15,059 nucleotides of DNA from DATJUF01 sp035524095 (GTDB taxonomy: Bacteria > Desulfobacterota > Binatia > Binatales > Binataceae), in contig DATKPK010000252.1 of NCBI GenBank assembly GCA_035524095.1, positions 1 to 15,059 of the forward strand, in the 5' to 3' direction. Numbering within the stretch: position 1 is the stretch's first letter; each line of letters begins with the position of its first letter. A model generated the notes under the pieces. It was given only the letters and a program-made list of their open reading frames with translations. It had not been told where the DNA came from and searched no databases. Below, piece by piece: positions 7,229 to 14,684 of the stretch. Both the position numbers and the translations under genes were made by a program.

Positions 7229-7253
7229 AGCCAGGAGATCGGGATCCACGGAA

Positions 7254-9737
7254 ATGCTTTTCCGCAACGATAAAAAAGACAATCGCGACGCTTCGCCCAA
7301 TGAACAGGTTGCGCTGCTGCCATTGCGCGAACTGATCGTTTTCCCTCACGAAGTTTATCCAATCTTTGTCGGCCGGCAGAAGTCGATCAAAGCGCTGGAG
7401 ACAGCCGAAGCCCAGAAAAAGCCAATTCTGCTTGCCGCGCAAAAGGATGCACGCGTGTCCGAGCCCGGTCCTGACGATATTTACGCAGTTGGCACCTTGG
7501 GTGTGGTAGTACAGCTTCTGCGGCTTCCTGACGGAACGGTCAAGGCGCTGCTCGAAGGCAAGCGGCGTGCGCGTGTTCTGCGCTACGTACCAGAGGACGA
7601 ATTCTTCAAAGTTGAAGTTGAAGAGATCGAAGAGGTTTGTGAGCGCACCACCGAAGTAGAAGCTCTGATGCGTTCGGTGAACGCTACCTTCGATAATTAC
7701 GTCCGCCTGAATAAAAAGATTCCTCCCGAAATGGTCACGTCGATAGCGGCGGTGGATGATCCGGCGTATCTGGCGGACAAGCTGGTGGGCCATCTCGGGA
7801 TTAAACTCGAAGACAAGCAGTCACTGCTCGAATGCACTAATGCCGCGGAGCGCCTTGAGCGAATCCTTGGCTATATGCGTTCAGAGCTAGAAATACTGGA
7901 AGTCGAAAAACGCATCCGCTCCCGGGTCAAGAAGCAAATGGAGAAGACCCAGAAGGAGTATTACCTCAACGAGCAGATGCGCGCGATCCAGAAGGAGCTC
8001 GGCGAGAAGGACGAGTTCAAGAACGAGATTCAGGAGCTGGAAGAGAAGCTGCGGCAGAAGAAGATGCCGGCTGAGGCGCGTGAGAAGTGCGAGCGCGAGA
8101 TCAAGAAACTCAAGATGATGTCACCGATGTCGGCCGAGGCGACAGTCGTCCGCAACTATCTCGACTGGTTCCTGGCGCTGCCGTGGTTCGAGTACACGGA
8201 AGACAAGTTGGATATCCATGAAGCGGAGCGAGTGCTCGAGGAGGATCATTTCGGGCTCGAAAAGGTCAAACAGCGAATCCTCGAATACTTGGCTGTACAA
8301 ACTCTGGTTGGTCAGTTGAAGGGACCGATCCTGTGTCTCGTCGGACCGCCAGGGGTCGGCAAGACTTCGCTCGGTAAGTCAGTGGCGCGGGCGACTGGCC
8401 GCAAGTTCGTGCGCGTATCACTCGGCGGTGTGCGGGATGAGGCTGAAATACGTGGCCATCGGCGGACATATATTGGCGCATTGCCGGGCAAGGTAATCCA
8501 GTCGATGCGCAAGGCGGGGTCGGGGAATCCGGTAGTGCTGCTGGATGAAGTCGACAAGATGTCGACCGACTTCCGTGGCGATCCATCATCGGCGCTGCTC
8601 GAAGTGCTCGATCCGGAGCAGAACAACACTTTCAACGATCACTATCTGGATTGCGACTACGATTTGTCGAAGGTGATGTTTATTACGACAGCGAATACGC
8701 TAGACCGCATTCCGCGGCCGTTGCAGGATCGTATGGAGATCATCCGGCTGCCGGGGTATACGGAGTCAGAGAAGCTCCAGATAGCGAAGAAGTATCTGAT
8801 TCGCAAGCAGCGCGAGGCCAATGGGCTGAAGGAAGAGAACATAGAGTTCTCGGACAAGGCGCTGCTCGGGATTATCCGCAACTACACGCGCGAGGCGGGT
8901 GTGCGTAACCTGGAACGCGAAGTGGCGGCGGTATGCCGCAAGATCGCGGTCGAGGTGGTCAAGAACGATCGTAACGCCCATGTCCGAGTGTCAGCGTCGG
9001 CGCTGGCGAAATATCTCGGACCGGCGAAGTTCCGCTACGGCATCGCGGAGATCGAGCCGCAGGTAGGGGTCGCCACGGGCCTGGCATGGACAGAGCTTGG
9101 CGGCGAACTGCTGAGCGTCGAAGTTACGATTGTGCCAGGACGCGGCAAGCTGACGATCACTGGTCAATTAGGCGACGTGATGCGTGAGAGCGCCCACGCG
9201 GCGATGAGCTATGTCCGGTCGCGAGCGGATGCCCTGGGACTGACGCCGAGCTTCTATCAGAAGATCGACATTCACATTCATATACCGGAAGGAGCAATTC
9301 CGAAGGATGGTCCTTCGGCGGGTATCACGCTGGCCACAGCATTGGTTTCGGCGCTATGCCGTGTGCAGATCCGCAACGACCTGGCGATGACGGGTGAGAT
9401 AACGCTGCGGGGACGGGTGCTGCCGATTGGCGGCCTGAAAGAGAAGGTCATGGCAGCTCATCGCGGTGGTATCAAGACGATCGTGATTCCGAAGGAGAAC
9501 GAGAAAGACGTCGAGGAAATCCCGGCGCAGGTGCTCAAGAACGTGGAGATTATCAAAGTTGAGCACATGGACGAGATTCTACGGCACGCCTTGGTTTTGT
9601 CGGATCACGACGCCTTCTTCAAGCAGCGGCAGGCAGATGCGCTAGCATTGCTGAAGGTAGAGCAGGATGACAAAACGCCACTTGCGGACGAGGACGACGG
9701 TCAGGAAAATCCAGTAGTCTCGCCCAATCTTTCCTGA
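7254..9737 (+). CDS. lon: ATP-dependent Lon protease (bacterial LonA type)
   Basis: Homo-oligomeric AAA+ serine protease that degrades misfolded and short-lived regulatory proteins in the cytoplasm. The 827 residues fit LonA. The N-terminal substrate-binding domain is about 18-215 (VALLPLRELIVFPHEVYPI), and the coiled coil rich in Lys/Glu is about 215-290. Walker A GPPGVGKT is at 364-371, Walker B VVLLDEVD at 427-434, and the sensor region FITTANTLD at 476-484. The C-terminal protease domain has the Ser-Lys dyad Ser688 in PKDGPSAG and Lys731 in GGLKEKV, spaced 43 residues as in characterised LonA enzymes. An acidic tail (QDDKTPLADEDDGQE) follows the protease domain. GGGA stands 9 bases before the ATG and a better AGGAG 16 bases before. 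It lies 25 bases after clpX and is probably cotranscribed, perhaps with an added promoter within clpX. Confidence 0.98.
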   Translation: MLFRNDKKDNRDASPNEQVALLPLRELIVFPHEVYPIFVGRQKSIKALETAEAQKKPILLAAQKDARVSEPGPDDIYAVGTLGVVVQLLRLPDGTVKALLEGKRRARVLRYVPEDEFFKVEVEEIEEVCERTTEVEALMRSVNATFDNYVRLNKKIPPEMVTSIAAVDDPAYLADKLVGHLGIKLEDKQSLLECTNAAERLERILGYMRSELEILEVEKRIRSRVKKQMEKTQKEYYLNEQMRAIQKELGEKDEFKNEIQELEEKLRQKKMPAEAREKCEREIKKLKMMSPMSAEATVVRNYLDWFLALPWFEYTEDKLDIHEAERVLEEDHFGLEKVKQRILEYLAVQTLVGQLKGPILCLVGPPGVGKTSLGKSVARATGRKFVRVSLGGVRDEAEIRGHRRTYIGALPGKVIQSMRKAGSGNPVVLLDEVDKMSTDFRGDPSSALLEVLDPEQNNTFNDHYLDCDYDLSKVMFITTANTLDRIPRPLQDRMEIIRLPGYTESEKLQIAKKYLIRKQREANGLKEENIEFSDKALLGIIRNYTREAGVRNLEREVAAVCRKIAVEVVKNDRNAHVRVSASALAKYLGPAKFRYGIAEIEPQVGVATGLAWTELGGELLSVEVTIVPGRGKLTITGQLGDVMRESAHAAMSYVRSRADALGLTPSFYQKIDIHIHIPEGAIPKDGPSAGITLATALVSALCRVQIRNDLAMTGEITLRGRVLPIGGLKEKVMAAHRGGIKTIVIPKENEKDVEEIPAQVLKNVEIIKVEHMDEILRHALVLSDHDAFFKQRQADALALLKVEQDDKTPLADEDDGQENPVVSPNLS

Positions 9738-9761
9738 CAATTTCTAATAAATCCGCTAACC

Positions 9762-9799
9762 TAATCCGGCGGGCTGTCATGTGACGGTCCGCCGGATTA
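9762..9799 (+). terminator. Strong palindromic hairpin between lon and hup
   Basis: TAATCCGGCGG (9762-9772) and CCGCCGGATTA (9789-9799) are an 11-bp perfect inverted repeat. The intervening bases continue the stem in RNA through G-U, C-G and U-G pairs to GTCA/TGAC around a tiny loop. It is followed only by TTGCC, with no T-run, so it is a poor intrinsic terminator. It may be a 3'-end stabiliser or processing element that uncouples lon from hup, or a Rho-aided terminator. Confidence 0.6.
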
Positions 9800-9843
9800 T
9801 TGCCTGATACACACTTGAGGGGAGTTCGCCGGAGCGGGAATCT

Positions 9844-10155
9844 ATGACGAAGGCTGATCTTATTGAGGGCTTGGCGAACAAGCTTGGCCTCAACCGGATT
9901 GACGCGGAAAAGGCGGTCAATTTCGTCCTTGACGATATAATTACCGCATTGAAACAAGGGGAGCGGGTGAATATCTCGGGGTTTGGTACATTTTCGGTGT
10001 CGGATCGCCATGCGCGTACCGGCCGGAATCCAAAGACCGGGGAGACTATCGAGATTTCGGCCAGCCGATCGGCCAAGTTCAAACCCGGCAAGCAGCTGAA
10101 GGATTCCCTCAACGATAGCATGGGAGCAGTAGATACGGCCTCGACGATTTCCTGA
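9844..10155 (+). CDS. hup: HU/IHF-family histone-like DNA-binding protein
   Basis: Small dimeric nucleoid protein that bends and compacts DNA. The 103 residues begin MTKADLIEGLANKLGL, the alpha-helical dimer body. They carry GFGTFSV at 46-52 and the beta-arm signature GRNPKTGE at 60-67, with Pro63 the residue that intercalates DNA in this family, then the AKFKPGKQLKDSLN end of the fold at 77-90. Thirteen more residues (Ser/Thr/Asp) make it slightly longer than classic 90-residue HU. Its position directly after lon is that of hupB in many Proteobacteria, which favours HU over IHF, though sequence alone does not settle this. GGAG stands 9 bases before the ATG. The hairpin in the 106-base lon-hup gap suggests hup is expressed partly on its own. 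Confidence 0.95.
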   Translation: MTKADLIEGLANKLGLNRIDAEKAVNFVLDDIITALKQGERVNISGFGTFSVSDRHARTGRNPKTGETIEISASRSAKFKPGKQLKDSLNDSMGAVDTASTIS

Positions 10156-10292
10156 CAGATGCGGGAAGTTAGCCGCACGCTGAAAGAGTCGGATTGCGGC
10201 CAATGGTGATGATCAGCGCGAATGATCGGGCGGGCTCGGCGGCACCGGATTTAGCCGACCTGTCGGTCGAGGCGGCAGGGGTGAACCATCGA

Positions 10293-10367
10293 GGGCGGTT
10301 AGCTCAGCGGTAGAGCATCGGCCTTACAAGCCGGGGGTCGCTGGTTCGAAACCAGCACCGCCCACCA
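10293..10367 (+). tRNA. tRNA-Val (anticodon UAC), CCA encoded
   Basis: A complete cloverleaf. The acceptor stem GGGCGGT (10293-10299) pairs with ACCGCCC (10357-10363), followed by discriminator A and encoded CCA. The D arm is GCTC/GAGC. The anticodon stem TCGGC/GCCGG has one T-G pair and loop CTTACAA, with anticodon TAC at 10325-10327. The T arm GCTGG/CCAGC has loop TTCGAAA. It reads GUA valine codons and probably the other GUN codons too. It is separated from hup by 137 bases in which I see no gene. Confidence 0.98.
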
Positions 10368-10709
10368 AAGACAGACACGCTAGAATGTCGGTCTGCTGGT
10401 GCCGTGAAACCTGCCGGTTGGAAAATAATTCAGAATAGTCACCGCGAAGTCTGCGCGTTTCGAGCCGGAGCGGGTTTCAGGCTATCAGACGACCTTGCAC
10501 TGATCGTCCCGGAATTCCTGACGGAGCGGTGAATTTGCGGGGAGCGAGCGTGTAGAGCATCGGTTAGCTTCGAAAAGAAACAGCTGCCTTGAGTTGAAGC
10601 GGGATGACGGCTCGCCGGACCCGCGGCTCTCAGCATACCAATCCGAAGCAAATCGGCGTAATCAGACGGAGGCTTAAGAGTTGCATCGACAACGCGCGGA
10701 GGTTGAACG
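10368..10709. other. Gene-free stretch after tRNA-Val
   Basis: A 342-base gap. Just after the tRNA, CAGAC (10372-10376) and GTCTG (10391-10395) can form a weak hairpin without a T-run. No repeat of the tRNA 3' end, no integrase fragment and no convincing promoter boxes are visible. An antisense reading frame (10756-10439) starts with a hydrophobic run only because it lies opposite the signal peptide of the next gene. The last 15 bases hold GGAGG, the ribosome-binding site of that gene. Confidence 0.5.
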
Positions 10710-11192
10710 ATGCATAAGCTTAAAACAGCAATTATTACGATCGCGAGCCTTTCCATTGTCGCGCCCGGCGTGGCCCTGGCGGCGAAGAACTATTGTATTT
10801 CCGGATTTCCTGACCCGTCGTACAAGCTCGTTGGACTCAACTTCAAGATCCCAGGTAAGGGAAAGTGCACGCCGTTCAACGGTTTCAATTCAGAACCGGA
10901 TAATGCCGATTGGCCAACATCAGGGACTGCGTGCACATCGTCAGACGGCACGACCTTGTCGTTCACGCTCACGACCTCGGGAGTGTCAGCCCCCTTTTTC
11001 GAGATCGACGCCGTTACCTTGTCGCTTCCCGACCAAACTGGATCGGTGGCCGGCCAAACGATCACGGGTGACGCGGTGAGCTCGTTCGGGCCAACTACTG
11101 GTATTAGTGGAGGCACTTGCACGACTTCGGATATTCCCTCTGGGTCGAGTGATGAGACTGAAACGGTATCGCCAGATAACGATGCGCCATGA
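10710..11192 (+). CDS. Small secreted protein of unknown function (160 aa)
   Basis: I do not recognise a family. The product has a clear Sec signal peptide: basic MHKLK, hydrophobic core 7-20, and signal peptidase site ALA-A after residue 24. The mature part has about 136 residues, poor in Lys/Arg and rich in Ser, Thr, Gly and Asp. It has four cysteines (29, 53, 75, 137) that could make two disulphides in the periplasm or outside. Alternating stretches such as TTLSFTLTTSG and AVTLSLPDQTGSV suggest a beta-sandwich. The C-terminus (SGSSDETETVSPDNDAP) is acidic and probably disordered. GGAGG stands 7 bases before the ATG. It is a monocistronic gene that ends 72 bases from the convergent glycosyltransferase gene. 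Confidence 0.8.
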   Translation: MHKLKTAIITIASLSIVAPGVALAAKNYCISGFPDPSYKLVGLNFKIPGKGKCTPFNGFNSEPDNADWPTSGTACTSSDGTTLSFTLTTSGVSAPFFEIDAVTLSLPDQTGSVAGQTITGDAVSSFGPTTGISGGTCTTSDIPSGSSDETETVSPDNDAP

Positions 11193-11264
11193 TAAGCCGC
11201 TGGCAATTTGGAATTGGGATCATCAAGATCGCTATGCTGGAAATCGATAGACGACCCAGGCCGA

Positions 11265-12509
11265 TCATCGCCTAGCTGCCGAATCCAAGACGGCGAGCAG
11301 CTTGGCCAGATGTGCTTGAGGGCTAAAGCGCAGAGCTGAGGTGCGGGCGCCTCGGCGAAGGCGGGCAAGCTTTACCGGATCGCCAAGGCAGTCGGCCAGT
11401 ATAGACGCGAAAGCCTGCGGGTTGGGCGGTCGGCTCCGAACCAGTTGGCCGTTGACGCCATCTTTGAGCCATCCCGAGATGCCACCGGTGTCAAAGGCTA
11501 CGGCCGGCAATCCGCGCAGGCCGGCTTCGACGCCGGCCACTCCGAATGGCTCGGGCCAGATGCTGGGCACAGCGAGTAGATCGGATCGGTCGATCGATGC
11601 GCATAACTGCTCACGGTCGAGCCATCCGGCAAAAATGACTTCCACTAACGGGTCGAAGCGGGGCAGGGAGCGAACCTTATCTTCCAGAGCGATGCGTTCG
11701 CGGCCGTCGCCGGCGATGGTCAAGCTGAGCCGCCGTTTGATCAAGCCGACGGTTGAGACCATCGCGTCGATCAAGAGAGCTGCGCCTTTGGGCTTTTCAA
11801 TCCGGCCGATGAATAGGACCCTATGGGGCAGGCCATCGTTGCGATCATTATCAGAAGATGAGCCGTCGGATCCGTCACTCGGCTTTAGTGGGTAGGCGTT
11901 GGTCGAGTCGAGCACCGGAAGACCGACAGTGTGCACACGATCCGGGGCAACGCCGTTGCGCAGAAGTTCGAGGCGCATATATTCCGAGGCGGTGACAATC
12001 GAGCGCGATGTGCGAAAAGTGTCGAGTCTAGTGTTCTGATCGCGGTAGTCGCGGAGCATGGTCAGCGGATTCAGGCCGCCACAGCGATGGGGATAGAAAT
12101 GTGCGAGACAGAGTTTTCCAAGCGGACGCTGGCAAGTCAGCCGGACCGGAAAACTGAACATCTTAGACTCGCTGATGCATAGGCCATTGTAACTATGGAC
12201 AAAATCGACGACTGGCGCGATCGTTTGCATTTGCCGCTCGAGAGCAACAGTGGGCAAGCACTGCGAAAAAATCACGTCGGGATGCCAGCGCTCGAGTGCT
12301 TCGAGCGCTTGAGTCACGCCTGATTCGATGACCAGCCAAAGCGGTGAAGCTTGATCGGTATTGATCCTACGGCGGTGCGTTGGAGAGTCGTACTCGCAGA
12401 GCAGTGCCGTCTGATGACCGGCGTCATGCAGCAACGGGATTACGACGTCGAGATACGACTCGGCGCCGCCGATTATACGGGCACTGGCGGTGGCGAAGGC
12501 GATACGCAT
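11265..12509 (-). CDS. GT4-type (GT-B fold) glycosyltransferase
   Basis: Retaining glycosyltransferase that would move a sugar from a nucleotide-sugar donor, for example in surface polysaccharide or glycolipid synthesis; the acceptor is unknown. The 414 residues show the two Rossmann domains of the GT-B fold. The N-terminal acceptor domain has the Gly-rich loop GGAES at 14-18. The C-terminal donor domain starts at about 229 (RVLFIGRIEKPKG) and carries the EX7E motif Glu320-Glu328 in WPEPFGVAGVE, then AFDTGGISGWLKDGVNG. Four cysteines (111, 126, 134, 143) lie in the acceptor domain in a spacing I have seen in some bacterial GT4 enzymes. An Asp/Ser-rich linker (210-225) separates the domains. 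No good ribosome-binding site precedes ATG 12509. It stands alone, without neighbouring polysaccharide genes. Confidence 0.9.
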   Translation of the reverse strand: MRIAFATASARIIGGAESYLDVVIPLLHDAGHQTALLCEYDSPTHRRRINTDQASPLWLVIESGVTQALEALERWHPDVIFSQCLPTVALERQMQTIAPVVDFVHSYNGLCISESKMFSFPVRLTCQRPLGKLCLAHFYPHRCGGLNPLTMLRDYRDQNTRLDTFRTSRSIVTASEYMRLELLRNGVAPDRVHTVGLPVLDSTNAYPLKPSDGSDGSSSDNDRNDGLPHRVLFIGRIEKPKGAALLIDAMVSTVGLIKRRLSLTIAGDGRERIALEDKVRSLPRFDPLVEVIFAGWLDREQLCASIDRSDLLAVPSIWPEPFGVAGVEAGLRGLPAVAFDTGGISGWLKDGVNGQLVRSRPPNPQAFASILADCLGDPVKLARLRRGARTSALRFSPQAHLAKLLAVLDSAARR

Positions 12510-12693
12510 CGGCGGACGCTGGAATCATTGAACCACAAATCCAGCCGGCGATCGGCATCGGACCGGTGCTGAAGCAGATTCCTCGGCTGAGGCTGATGAT
12601 TCGCTCCCCTACTAGGCGAAGCAAATGTTTGTCCAATATCAGGAATTAGCGATTGAGAGCCAAGAACTGAACGTAGTGAGATTAGTCCTCGGA

Positions 12694-12745
12694 GGGGGCG
12701 GTCATCACGCTGGCCCCCACAATTAATCCACCATGACGACCGCCC
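12694..12745. repeat. Overlapping GC-rich inverted repeats
   Basis: GGGCGGTC (12696-12703) is repeated inverted as GACCGCCC (12738-12745). The overlapping GGGGGC (12694-12699) can instead pair with GCCCCC (12713-12718). They lie in the 253-base gap between the serine hydrolase gene and the glycosyltransferase gene. On the minus strand they fall 18 bases after the hydrolase stop, so they may act as its transcription end, but no T-run follows. Confidence 0.45.
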
Positions 12746-12762
12746 GTCTTATAACGACTATG

Positions 12763-13959
12763 CTATATGCATGAGGCGGCGAGGCTACACAACGCGACGC
12801 TCCGCCTGCCTTCGCGCAAATCGTTGCGGTCGAAACCGTTAGTCAAATAGCCGAAAGAAATACCGGTCACGGGATCGGCCCATCCGATTTGCCCGCCAAA
12901 CCCAGGATGGCCGAAGGCCGTGGCGGAGTTGGTCTTGCCGAAGCCGCGCAAGTTGGCCTTACCGTCGTCACCGGCGATGACGATACCGAGCGCGCGATTC
13001 GCAGGCATCCCGCGCACGGGATCAAGCATCTTGCCCGTACGGATTTTGCGCGCCTCGTCGAGCATAGCGGGTTGCCAGATCTGCTTGCCGTCGTAGGACC
13101 GGCCTTGATTGAGCAGTGCTTGATAGAAGAGAGCGATATCGCCGGCTGTCGTTATGCATCCGCCGGCCGGGAAGCCAGCGGCGCGAGTCACGTTATCGTT
13201 GAAATCGAGGATGGCATCTTCATCGATCGTGGCCATCCCGGCCCGTGGCGGTGTTACGCCCAGCTTGCGGTAGTCTTCGTCTTTGGCCGCTTCGCCAACC
13301 CAAGAAAGATCCGCGGCGCGCTTCGCGGTTACTGAGTCGATGCCGAGACGGAGATCGGGCAGGCCGAGTGGCTCCGCGATGCGCTCGCGAATGAAATCGC
13401 GTACGTCCTTGCCGCTAATCTGCTCGATGATCTCGGCAATCGGTAGATAGTTGGCAGCGACGTGGTAAATGAACTTCTCGCCGGGCGGATTTTGCGGACG
13501 CCATTGTGAAAAACGCTCGAGACGCCGTGCACGATCACTCCATTCTTTGGGTGCGAAAGGGGCGAAAGGGATCCCTGCAAGATGGGTCAGAAGATGGTCG
13601 ATCGTAGTGGTTTCCTTACCGTGGGTGCCGTACTGCGGGATGTAATCGGCAACCCGATCTTGTGGCCGCACCTTGCCTTCCTGAATCAACAACCATAGCG
13701 CCGAGGCGGTGACGGCCTTGGTCGCGGACATGATGACGAAGATCGTGTCATTGGTAGCCGGCTGCTTGACGCCGCCCTGTACGGCTTCGCCAAAGGTATG
13801 CATCAGGCCGATCTTGCCGTTACGCGCGATCGCGAACTGGCAAGCGGGCAACAGGCCTTCCTTGACCTCGCGTTCGGCGCGGTCGAAGAGGGCCTGCACC
13901 TTGTCTGAATTGAGGCCGAGTTCGGCGGGGCTATCGGCAAAAAAGTGCGCTTCGGGCAT
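12763..13959 (-). CDS. Beta-lactamase-fold serine hydrolase (class C/EstB-like esterase family)
   Basis: Serine hydrolase of the penicillin-binding-protein/class C beta-lactamase superfamily, more probably an esterase than a true beta-lactamase. The 398 residues show SxxK as Ser78-Ala-Thr-Lys81, a Tyr motif at Tyr165 (YHVAANY) and HPG at 351-353 in place of KTG. Tyr165-His-Val lacks the Asn of the YxN motif of real class C enzymes, as in many EstB-type esterases. No signal peptide is present (MPEAHFFADSPAELGL), so the enzyme is probably cytoplasmic, which also argues against antibiotic resistance. AGGAGA stands 7 bases before ATG 13959. The C-terminus (GRRSVALCSLAASCI) looks natural and complete. 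No neighbour hints at the substrate. Confidence 0.93.
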   Translation of the reverse strand: MPEAHFFADSPAELGLNSDKVQALFDRAEREVKEGLLPACQFAIARNGKIGLMHTFGEAVQGGVKQPATNDTIFVIMSATKAVTASALWLLIQEGKVRPQDRVADYIPQYGTHGKETTTIDHLLTHLAGIPFAPFAPKEWSDRARRLERFSQWRPQNPPGEKFIYHVAANYLPIAEIIEQISGKDVRDFIRERIAEPLGLPDLRLGIDSVTAKRAADLSWVGEAAKDEDYRKLGVTPPRAGMATIDEDAILDFNDNVTRAAGFPAGGCITTAGDIALFYQALLNQGRSYDGKQIWQPAMLDEARKIRTGKMLDPVRGMPANRALGIVIAGDDGKANLRGFGKTNSATAFGHPGFGGQIGWADPVTGISFGYLTNGFDRNDLREGRRSVALCSLAASCI

Positions 13960-14089
13960 CGGCGTTCTCCTGATTTGCGATCGACTTGAAGGGGCTAGTG
14001 CTCCGCGAAGTATCGCAGCAGCAACGATCGAAATTCAAACCGACGACGAGCGAGTTTTCACAGCATAGAGACTGAGCGTGGGTGCGGGA

Positions 14090-14557
14090 TTAGAACAACT
14101 TGCTTTGGTGTTCGAGGTCAGCTGTCCGGATACGAATAGTTTGCCCCACAGTCCGGAAGGGTACTTTGATTGGTTCACAACCGGACAACCCTTCGCTCAT
14201 TGACGAGACTTTGTAGTGCGTACCACACCATCGACAGGTTATGACGCCGCGCGAGGCTTTGTAACCACGATGGTACATATAGCAGCGCTCGCATGCGTCG
14301 AAAGCAGCCTCAACGTTGCCGTGATCGTCGCGTGCGATGATCAAACGTATGTAGTTGCCGGCACGACTGCGATAGACGAAAAAGCGCACCTGGCCGCGTG
14401 CGATCGCGGAAGTGGGAATGTTAATGACGTCCGAACCGGCAAGCACGGTGAAGCCGGCGTCCGAGTGGAATGGCCGGGTTGCGATACCAAATGCGACCGC
14501 TCCCGTGGTGAACCCGGCCACGATCCAGATAGCAAGTCTGCGACGGGATGGCGACAT
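14090..14557 (-). CDS. DUF2318/FtrD-like membrane-anchored Cys-motif protein
   Basis: Belongs by motif to the DUF2318 (FtrD-like, membrane iron-sulphur protein) family. It has one membrane anchor at about residues 9-27 with basic SRRR before it, then an extracytoplasmic domain with FDACERCYMYHRGY, CRWCGTHY and GCEPI. Cysteines 89, 92, 108, 111 and 127 match the family pattern of CxxC, CxxC and a lone Cys before a Pro, so a bound metal or Fe-S centre is likely. The family occurs with iron or copper transport genes; the exact role is not settled. I choose ATG 14557 (155 aa) because GGGA precedes it by 8 bases; a GTG at 14578 without a ribosome-binding site would add seven residues. The upstream co-directional neighbour, 127 bases away, is a His-rich secreted protein. 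Confidence 0.82.
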   Translation of the reverse strand: MSPSRRRLAIWIVAGFTTGAVAFGIATRPFHSDAGFTVLAGSDVINIPTSAIARGQVRFFVYRSRAGNYIRLIIARDDHGNVEAAFDACERCYMYHRGYKASRGVITCRWCGTHYKVSSMSEGLSGCEPIKVPFRTVGQTIRIRTADLEHQSKLF

Positions 14558-14684
14558 CTTAAAAATCCCTATACCCACCCGGATCTAGTGTCAATCGGCA
14601 GGGTGGCCGGGAAATCTAAGAGGTAGCCGCGTCAAGCGCTGCCGAGCGCGGATACAGGTTCGGCAAACGCTGGCCGCGATCGAT

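Noticed and set aside
10293..10709. tRNA-Val as an integration site for a mobile island
   Set aside because: No integrase is present and I found no second copy of the tRNA 3' end in the window. The genes to the right look like ordinary chromosomal genes.
10439..10756. Minus-strand frame of 105 residues starting with a signal-peptide-like run
   Set aside because: The hydrophobic start lies opposite the real signal peptide of the secreted protein gene at 10710. The rest is Arg/Ser-rich without pattern and it has no sensible ribosome-binding site.
12424..12636. 70-residue minus-strand frame before the glycosyltransferase
   Set aside because: It overlaps the start of the glycosyltransferase gene in another frame, has an Arg-rich tail and shows no domain or ribosome-binding site.
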